A DNA stretch of 64,000 nucleotides from Streptomyces clavuligerus (GTDB lineage Bacteria > Actinomycetota > Actinomycetes > Streptomycetales > Streptomycetaceae). Of this stretch, positions 59,435-64,000 are shown piece after piece. Location of the stretch: assembly GCF_005519465.1 (NCBI RefSeq), contig NZ_CP027858.1, forward strand, positions 124,001 through 188,000, read 5' to 3'. Both the position numbers and the translations under genes were made by a program. The notes beneath the pieces were generated by a model. The model saw only the letters and a list, made by a program, of their open reading frames with translations, searched no databases and had not been told where the DNA came from. The first letter of the stretch is position 1. Every line of letters begins with the position of its first letter.

Positions 59435-60199
59435 TCAGCGCGGGAACAGCTCGAAGGTCACCGCGGGCACACCGCCGAACGACTCGCCCGCGCGGCCGGC
59501 CGCGCCGGTGAGGAACTCCCGGACATAGCTCTCCGGGTCGGTGTCGGTCAGCGCCTCGATATAGGTGCGGTGCTCCAGGAGCGAGGCCACCGAGCGCTCC
59601 AGGCCCGGCCGGGCGTCGACGGCGTGCGTCGGGGAGGCCGAACCCGCGACGGCGACCCAGCGCACCCCGTCCCAGGGTGCGAGCCCCTGCTCGGTGAGGA
59701 GTTCGGGGAAGATCCAGCGGTTGCCCGCGTCGGCCGCCGCGTCCAGGGTCGCCCGGCCCACGGCCCGGTGGTCGGGGGTGTTCCAGGCGGTGCCGCCCCA
59801 GGTGTCCCGGTGGTTGAGGGTGATCAGCAGCTCGGGGCGGTGGCGGCGGACGGCGGCGGCGATGTCCCGGCGCAGCGCCGTGCCGTACTCGATCACCCCG
59901 TCCCGGTGGTCCAGGAACTCCACGGAGGTGACGCCGACCACGGCGGCGCTCGCCCGCTGTTCGCGTTCGCGGACGGCCGCGCACCCAGCCGGTTCGAGGG
60001 TGTCGATCCCGGCCTCGCCCCGGGTGGCCAGGAGGTACGCGATCTCCCGGCCGCCGTCGGTCCAGCCCGCGACGGCGGCGGCGCAGCCGTATTCGAGGTC
60101 GTCGGGGTGGGCGACGACGGCGAGGGCGCGCCGCCAGTCACCGGGCATGGGTTCCAGCGCCGCGGGCGCGCCGTCCGTGGTGTCCCTGGTGTCCGTCAT
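59435..60199 (-). CDS. PIG-L/LmbE family deacetylase
   Basis: 254 aa from ATG 60199 (no clear ribosome site). The zinc motif AHPDDLEYG is near residues 33-41; a later HRDTWGGTAWNTPDHRAVG carries the conserved PDH segment with the third zinc ligand. Members remove an acetyl group from N-acetylglucosamine-containing molecules, as in mycothiol synthesis or detoxification and antibiotic pathways. It lacks extra features pointing to MshB or Mca in particular. It is separated by 107 bases from the hydrolase gene upstream and may be co-transcribed with it. Confidence 0.9.
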   Translation of the reverse strand: MTDTRDTTDGAPAALEPMPGDWRRALAVVAHPDDLEYGCAAAVAGWTDGGREIAYLLATRGEAGIDTLEPAGCAAVREREQRASAAVVGVTSVEFLDHRDGVIEYGTALRRDIAAAVRRHRPELLITLNHRDTWGGTAWNTPDHRAVGRATLDAAADAGNRWIFPELLTEQGLAPWDGVRWVAVAGSASPTHAVDARPGLERSVASLLEHRTYIEALTDTDPESYVREFLTGAAGRAGESFGGVPAVTFELFPR

Positions 60200-60305
60200 G
60201 ACCGCAGCGTACGGGGCGCGGGGGCCGCCGTGCGGGGTCCGCCGCACGGGCCGCGCGGGTGCGTCCGGCAAGGCCCGGTCCGCGCGGCCGTGGACGGCTC
60301 CGGTC

Positions 60306-61607
60306 TCAGACCTCGTCCCGCGCCAGGGCGATGAGCCGGTCCAGGACCCGGGGGCCGCCCGCCCGCACACCGTCGTGCTCGTACTCGTCGGTGATCCAGG
60401 TGCGCAGTCCGCGGATGGCGCGGGCGGTGCGCAGTGAGTGCTCGGTCTCGACATACAGGTCGTCGTGGTAGACGGCGGCGGCGACGGGGATGTCGGTGGC
60501 GGCGAGCCGGGCCGGGTCGTAGAGCGCGGGCCAGTCGGTGCGGGCGGCGAGCAGCTCGGCGCACTCGCGCAGCGGGCGCAGCGCGGGGTCGGCCGTGAAG
60601 TGCCAGGGGTGGATGGTCTCGCCGGTGAAGAGCAGCGGGCTGTCGCCGTCGAGCGCCGCGGCGGCGTCGAACGCGGGGAACCCGGCGCGCACCCGCTCGG
60701 CGGACCAGGCGGTGGGCCGCGGGCCCTGGGCGTAGCACGCCTCGTGGAGGGCCGCGTAGAGGGGGCGCCGGGCGAAGGACAGCTCGGCGGCGACGGCCTC
60801 CTGGAAGCCGTCGGAGAGTTCCCGCCGGCCGCCGCCGGTGGGGACGAAGGCGTTCTCCAGGAGGTAGTGGAGGTGGTGGCTGCCGGTGCCGGTGCCGAGG
60901 AGGATGCCGAGCGACTGGAACGCCTCGGGGGTGAGGCGGTAGCCGGTGGGCAGGGTCACGTCGTGCTCGGCGAGATGGGCGGCGATCTCCCGGGCGCGCG
61001 CCACGTCCTGGGGGTAGCGGGCGTAGTGGGCCTCGTTCTTGCGCCGCATCCGGGGGTAGGCGGCGCGGTAGACGTCGTCGGCGTGGGCGTCGAGCGAGGG
61101 CAGTCCGCCGGTGATGAAGACCTCGCGGAGCCCTTCGGGCGCGGTGGACAGGTAGTGGGTGGCGCAGAAGCCGCCGAAGCTCTGGCCGAGGACGGTCCAC
61201 GGCGCTCCGCCGGTGAGCCGCCGCCGGATCAGTTCGCAGTCGCGGACGATGCTGTCGGCGCGGAAGTGGGCGAGGTGGTCGGCCTGGGCCCCGGGCCCGG
61301 CGAAGGCGGCGAGGGTCTGGCGGTTGCGCGGTGTGGAGCGGCCGGTGCCGCGCTGGTCGAGCAGGAGGACGCGGTACTCCGTGAGGGCGCGTTCCAGCCA
61401 TGCCTGGGTGCCGGTGAAGCGGCGGGCCGCGCAGCCGGGCCCGCCCTCCAGGTAGACCAGCCAGGGCAGGCCGTCGGCGTGGCGGGAGCCCGCGACGACC
61501 TCCCGCGCGTACACCTCGATCTGTTCCCCGCCGGGGTTCGCGTGGTCGAGGGGGACACCGAAGACATGGTCGGTGAGGACGACTCCTGGCTGGCGGTAGC
61601 TGGTCAC
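60306..61607 (-). CDS. Alpha/beta hydrolase, prolyl aminopeptidase-like
   Basis: 433 aa from GTG 61607, chosen for AGGAG five bases upstream. The oxyanion segment YLEGGPGCAA (near residues 52-61) is the GGPG variant found in proline iminopeptidases; LLLDQRGTGRST follows. The nucleophile elbow GQSFGG is near 141-146. The length (about 430 aa) matches the S33 aminopeptidase family of actinobacteria. The final segment HDDLYVETEHS could carry the catalytic His and acid. Probably a cytoplasmic enzyme removing N-terminal proline or a similar residue from peptides. Confidence 0.9.
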   Translation of the reverse strand: MTSYRQPGVVLTDHVFGVPLDHANPGGEQIEVYAREVVAGSRHADGLPWLVYLEGGPGCAARRFTGTQAWLERALTEYRVLLLDQRGTGRSTPRNRQTLAAFAGPGAQADHLAHFRADSIVRDCELIRRRLTGGAPWTVLGQSFGGFCATHYLSTAPEGLREVFITGGLPSLDAHADDVYRAAYPRMRRKNEAHYARYPQDVARAREIAAHLAEHDVTLPTGYRLTPEAFQSLGILLGTGTGSHHLHYLLENAFVPTGGGRRELSDGFQEAVAAELSFARRPLYAALHEACYAQGPRPTAWSAERVRAGFPAFDAAAALDGDSPLLFTGETIHPWHFTADPALRPLRECAELLAARTDWPALYDPARLAATDIPVAAAVYHDDLYVETEHSLRTARAIRGLRTWITDEYEHDGVRAGGPRVLDRLIALARDEV

Positions 61608-61631
61608 GGACACTCCTGTTCGACAACGGGA

Positions 61632-61676
61632 CACGCCCGCCCATGGGATCACATCGGGTTCCCAGGGGCGGGCGTG
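61632..61676 (-). terminator. Long hairpin terminator downstream of GH5 gene
   Basis: A 17-bp stem with one mismatch: CACGCCCGCCCATGGGA (61632-61648) with TCCCAGGGGCGGGCGTG (61660-61676), 11-base loop. It lies about 70 bases beyond the stop of the - strand glycanase gene. Between them, at 61721-61760, is a short array of five 8-bp units (GGGTCAGC type) that runs over the stop codon. Confidence 0.8.
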
Positions 61677-61747
61677 GGTGGTGCGGGGTGTCCGCGCGGA
61701 CCGGCAGGCCCGTGCCCGGCGGGTCGGCGGGTCAGCGGGTCAGCGGG

Positions 61748-63250
61748 TCAGCGGGTCGGGAAGTTGTCCGGGGTGCGCATCCGGTCACGGATCCAGACAC
61801 CGGCGGGCTTCAGCGGGGAGGTCCCGGTGTAGGGGCCGCCCGCGTTGCAGACGCCGGTCTTGAAGACGGCCCCGGAGCGGAAGTCGTCGGAGTAGTTCCA
61901 GTTGGTCCAGCTGATCTTCTTGCTCGCCATCAGGTCCATATAGCGCTGGCTGGCCGCGAAGTCGTTGCCGCCGTCGCCGGTGTAGGTCTGGGTGCCGAAC
62001 TCGGTGACGAACAGCGGAATCCGGTCGGCGGCGCGGGAGAAGGCGTTGAAGTACTCGTCCTTGTGCGAGGCCGCGTAGAAGTGGAACGTGTACATGATGT
62101 TGGAGGCGTTGACCGGGTTGCTGACCGTCTCGGCCTCGGTGGCGCCGTCGGAGACACCGAGGGAGGACCAGGCGCGGGTACCGACGAGGACCGTGGTCTC
62201 CGGGTCGCTCTGGCGGATGACCGGGATCAGCTCCTCGGCGTAGCTCTTGATCCGGGACCAGGAGACACCGCTGGGCTCATTGGCGATCTCGTAGATCAGG
62301 TTCTTCTTGTTGTTGTGGCGCCGGGCGATCTCGGTGAAGAACGTCTTCGCCTTGGAGAGGTTCGCGTGCGGGTCGCCGGGGTCGAGCATGTGCCAGTCCA
62401 CCAGGGCGTACATCCCGCGCGCTGTGGCCTGCTCGATGAGGTTGTGCACCCGGTCGGTGAAGCCGCGCGGGTCGCTGTCGTAGCCGCCCTCCTGGATGTA
62501 CATGGAGATCCGCAGGACGTCGGCGTTCCAGTCCTTGGCCAGGGCGTCGAGCGAGGCGCCCGTCGCGCACTGGGAGTACCACTGGAGTCCGTGGGTGGAC
62601 ATGCCGCGGAGCTGGATGGGCTTGCCGTACTGGTTGCACAGCTTGGTGCCGCAGACCGTGAGCTGGCCGTTGATCCCGACGGGGGTGCCGCCCGGGCCGG
62701 GTCCGGGGCCGGGGCCGGGTCCCCCGGAGTCCGGGACGGTGAGGCTGTCGACGTTGGGGCCGCCGTTGGCGGTGGTCGCGGTGGCCCGGATCGTGTTGTC
62801 GCCCTCTCTGAGGGGGACGTCGAGGTTGGCCGTCTGCCAGCTCGTCCAGGACCCGTTGCCGGGGAAGGAGCGGCCCGTGAGGGCCGGGGTGCCGTTGACG
62901 CTGATGGTCATCGGGCGGTTGACGGTGGTGCCGTTGGCGAACCGGAGGGTCAGCGGGGTGGTGCCGGCCTTGTCGGCGCGGACGGTCCACTCCACACTGC
63001 TGCCGGTGAGGTTGTCGTAGTTGACGAAGCCCCGGCCGGTGTAGCCGCGGTGGTTGGACTCGACCGCGCCCTGGGAGATGGTCGCGTCCTCGGCCTCGAG
63101 CACGGCGGCCCGGGGGGCGCGGTCCGCGGGGAGGGCGTCCGCGGGGGCTGCCGGGGCGGCGGGGGCGGTCAGCAGTCCGACGAGGAGGGCCACCGCGAGG
63201 GTGGTGCCCGCGCCGCCGAGCGGGCGCAGCACAGTGCGTGGGGGTTTCAT
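61748..63250 (-). CDS. Secreted GH5 glycoside hydrolase with N-terminal carbohydrate-binding module
   Basis: 500 aa from ATG 63250 with GGAGA seven bases upstream. A Sec signal peptide ends in the Ala/Pro-rich run near residue 38. A CBM35/CBM6-like beta-sandwich (EAEDATISQGAVESNHRGY ... NVDSLTV) covers about 48-170, then a PGPGPGPGPGG linker and the GH5 domain (about 190-490). Catalytic acid/base E325 in IANEPSG and nucleophile E417 in VTEFGTQ are both present. STHGLQWYS and WNADVLRISMY are typical of endoglucanases of subfamily 2-like GH5 (cellulases). It degrades cellulose or a related beta-glucan outside the cell. A palindrome lies 39 bases upstream of the start. Confidence 0.93.
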   Translation of the reverse strand: MKPPRTVLRPLGGAGTTLAVALLVGLLTAPAAPAAPADALPADRAPRAAVLEAEDATISQGAVESNHRGYTGRGFVNYDNLTGSSVEWTVRADKAGTTPLTLRFANGTTVNRPMTISVNGTPALTGRSFPGNGSWTSWQTANLDVPLREGDNTIRATATTANGGPNVDSLTVPDSGGPGPGPGPGPGGTPVGINGQLTVCGTKLCNQYGKPIQLRGMSTHGLQWYSQCATGASLDALAKDWNADVLRISMYIQEGGYDSDPRGFTDRVHNLIEQATARGMYALVDWHMLDPGDPHANLSKAKTFFTEIARRHNNKKNLIYEIANEPSGVSWSRIKSYAEELIPVIRQSDPETTVLVGTRAWSSLGVSDGATEAETVSNPVNASNIMYTFHFYAASHKDEYFNAFSRAADRIPLFVTEFGTQTYTGDGGNDFAASQRYMDLMASKKISWTNWNYSDDFRSGAVFKTGVCNAGGPYTGTSPLKPAGVWIRDRMRTPDNFPTR

Positions 63251-63288
63251 GAGGGTCTCCATTGCCTGGTGGGGGTACCGGGACTGGA

Positions 63289-63301
63289 AGGAAACTTTCC
63301 T
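63289..63301. promoter_or_regulatory. Palindromic operator upstream of GH5 gene
   Basis: AGGAAACTTTCCT is a perfect inverted repeat around a central C, 39 bases before the GH5 start, followed by TAACTGATGG. Position and symmetry suit a sugar-responsive repressor site. I recall similar GGAAACTTTCC boxes upstream of other streptomycete glycanase genes, but cannot name the regulator. Confidence 0.6.
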
Positions 63302-63441
63302 AACTGATGGAAGCAGCACCCGCCAGCCACTGGCAAGGGGCATGACATGAAAGATCGCTGGAACGAAATCCGGCCACGGCCGGTGACTCGGACAGGCCCG
63401 GCCCGTGTGCGGGCGGCGGGCCCCCCTCCTAGCGTGGGGAC

Positions 63442-64000
63442 ATGATCCGGTTCGAGCAGGTCAGCAAGGTCTACCCGGACGGCACGACCGCCGTCGACGG
63501 CCTGTCCTTCGAGGTGGAGCGGGGGGAACTGGTCACTCTGGTGGGCCCGTCCGGCTGTGGCAAGACCACCACGATGATGATGGTGAACCGGCTGATCGAG
63601 CCCACTGCGGGCCGGATCCTCGTCGACGGGGAGGATGTCTCGGCCGTCGATCCGGTGCGGCTGCGGCGCCGGATCGGCTATGTCATCCAGCATGTCGGCC
63701 TCTTCCCGCACCGTTCGGTTCTCGACAACACCGCCACTGTTCCGGCCCTCGTCGGCTGGAAGCGGGCGAAGGCCCGGGCCCGCGCCGCCGAACTGCTCGA
63801 CCTGGTGGGCCTCGACCCCGCCGTGTACGGCTCGCGCTACCCGGCCCAGCTCTCCGGCGGCCAGCGCCAGCGCGTCGGCGTCGCCCGGGCCCTCGCCGCC
63901 GATCCGCCCGTGCTGCTGATGGACGAGCCCTTCGGCGCCGTCGACCCGGTGGTCCGCGAACACCTCCAGAACGAGTTCCTGGCCCTCCAGGCGACCGTGC
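63442..64000 (+). CDS. ABC transporter ATP-binding protein, betaine/carnitine/choline type (partial, cut by window end)
   Basis: 186 codons visible from ATG 63442; the gene runs off the window. Walker A GPSGCGKTTT (near 34-43), the IEPTAGRILVDGEDVS segment and the Q-loop region YVIQHVGLFPHRSV are characteristic of the OpuA/ProV-like quaternary amine importers. Signature LSGGQRQR and Walker B VLLMDEPFGAVDP are intact. The rest, including any CBS domains, and the permease and binding-protein genes should follow to the right. It imports glycine betaine, choline or carnitine for osmotic balance. Confidence 0.92.
   Translation, partial: MIRFEQVSKVYPDGTTAVDGLSFEVERGELVTLVGPSGCGKTTTMMMVNRLIEPTAGRILVDGEDVSAVDPVRLRRRIGYVIQHVGLFPHRSVLDNTATVPALVGWKRAKARARAAELLDLVGLDPAVYGSRYPAQLSGGQRQRVGVARALAADPPVLLMDEPFGAVDPVVREHLQNEFLALQATV

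Overview
The window is very GC-rich. Its genes are packed into translationally coupled operons with ATGA/GTGA overlaps and GTG starts, and it carries large secondary-metabolite genes. This points to a Streptomyces chromosome or a close relative. No rRNA, tRNA, integrase, transposase or CRISPR array was recognised.

Region by region. (1) 1-3035: a three-gene + strand operon made of the C-terminus of a protein cut by the window edge, a four-helix membrane protein with an outside domain, and a substrate-binding lipoprotein. The set resembles the PknG/GlnX/GlnH sensing system. It is followed by about 1 kb of gene-free, repeat-rich DNA with ten perfect copies of a 7-bp unit. (2) 4009-7498: a phytoene-desaturase-like FAD oxidoreductase (- strand) and a secreted M23 peptidase with FG-GAP repeats. 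(3) 7965-23354: a polycyclic tetramate macrolactam (PTM) cluster in the order ftdA (di-iron hydroxylase), ftdB (iterative PKS-NRPS, KS-AT-DH-KR-ACP-C-A-PCP-TE with an ornithine-type adenylation code), ftdC and ftdD (FAD cyclases/oxidoreductases) and ftdE (MDR reductase). A strong hairpin closes it, and no P450 (ftdF) follows. (4) 23520-26502: dhaK/dhaL-like kinase subunits and an O-methyltransferase. (5) 26539-39520: a six-gene - strand operon of large, mostly unrecognised proteins: a DUF6603-like 1099-aa protein, 728-aa and 1198-aa proteins, two paralogous beta-rich proteins, and a hemopexin plus YVTN double beta-propeller. This is the best candidate for an undescribed system. (6) 40171-45576: a small secreted peptide gene and a - strand terpenoid operon (DUF4334 protein, class II cyclase with DYDTT, cytochrome P450, SDR, class I terpene synthase-like protein). 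(7) 46137-48381: small housekeeping or accessory genes (F420-type nitroreductase family, DUF779, small membrane protein, Tat-exported phosphodiesterase). (8) 48382-54874: gene-free repeat DNA, then a five-gene peptide/nickel-type ABC importer whose last ATPase gene has a partially duplicated 3' end. (9) 55037-58459: paired acyl-CoA dehydrogenases and a quinone-oxidoreductase-like gene, with a palindromic TetR-type operator upstream. (10) 58666-64000: nitroreductase, PIG-L deacetylase, prolyl-aminopeptidase-like hydrolase, secreted CBM-GH5 glycanase, and the start of a betaine-type ABC ATPase cut by the window end.

In the PTM cluster, one iterative PKS module would build two polyene chains and join both to ornithine. 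The TE would release the tetramic acid, FtdC/FtdD/FtdE would close the carbocycles, and FtdA would hydroxylate. In the terpenoid operon, a class II cyclase and a class I-like protein would act in sequence on a prenyl diphosphate, followed by P450 and SDR oxidation. Functions come from motifs, order and family knowledge; no database search was possible.
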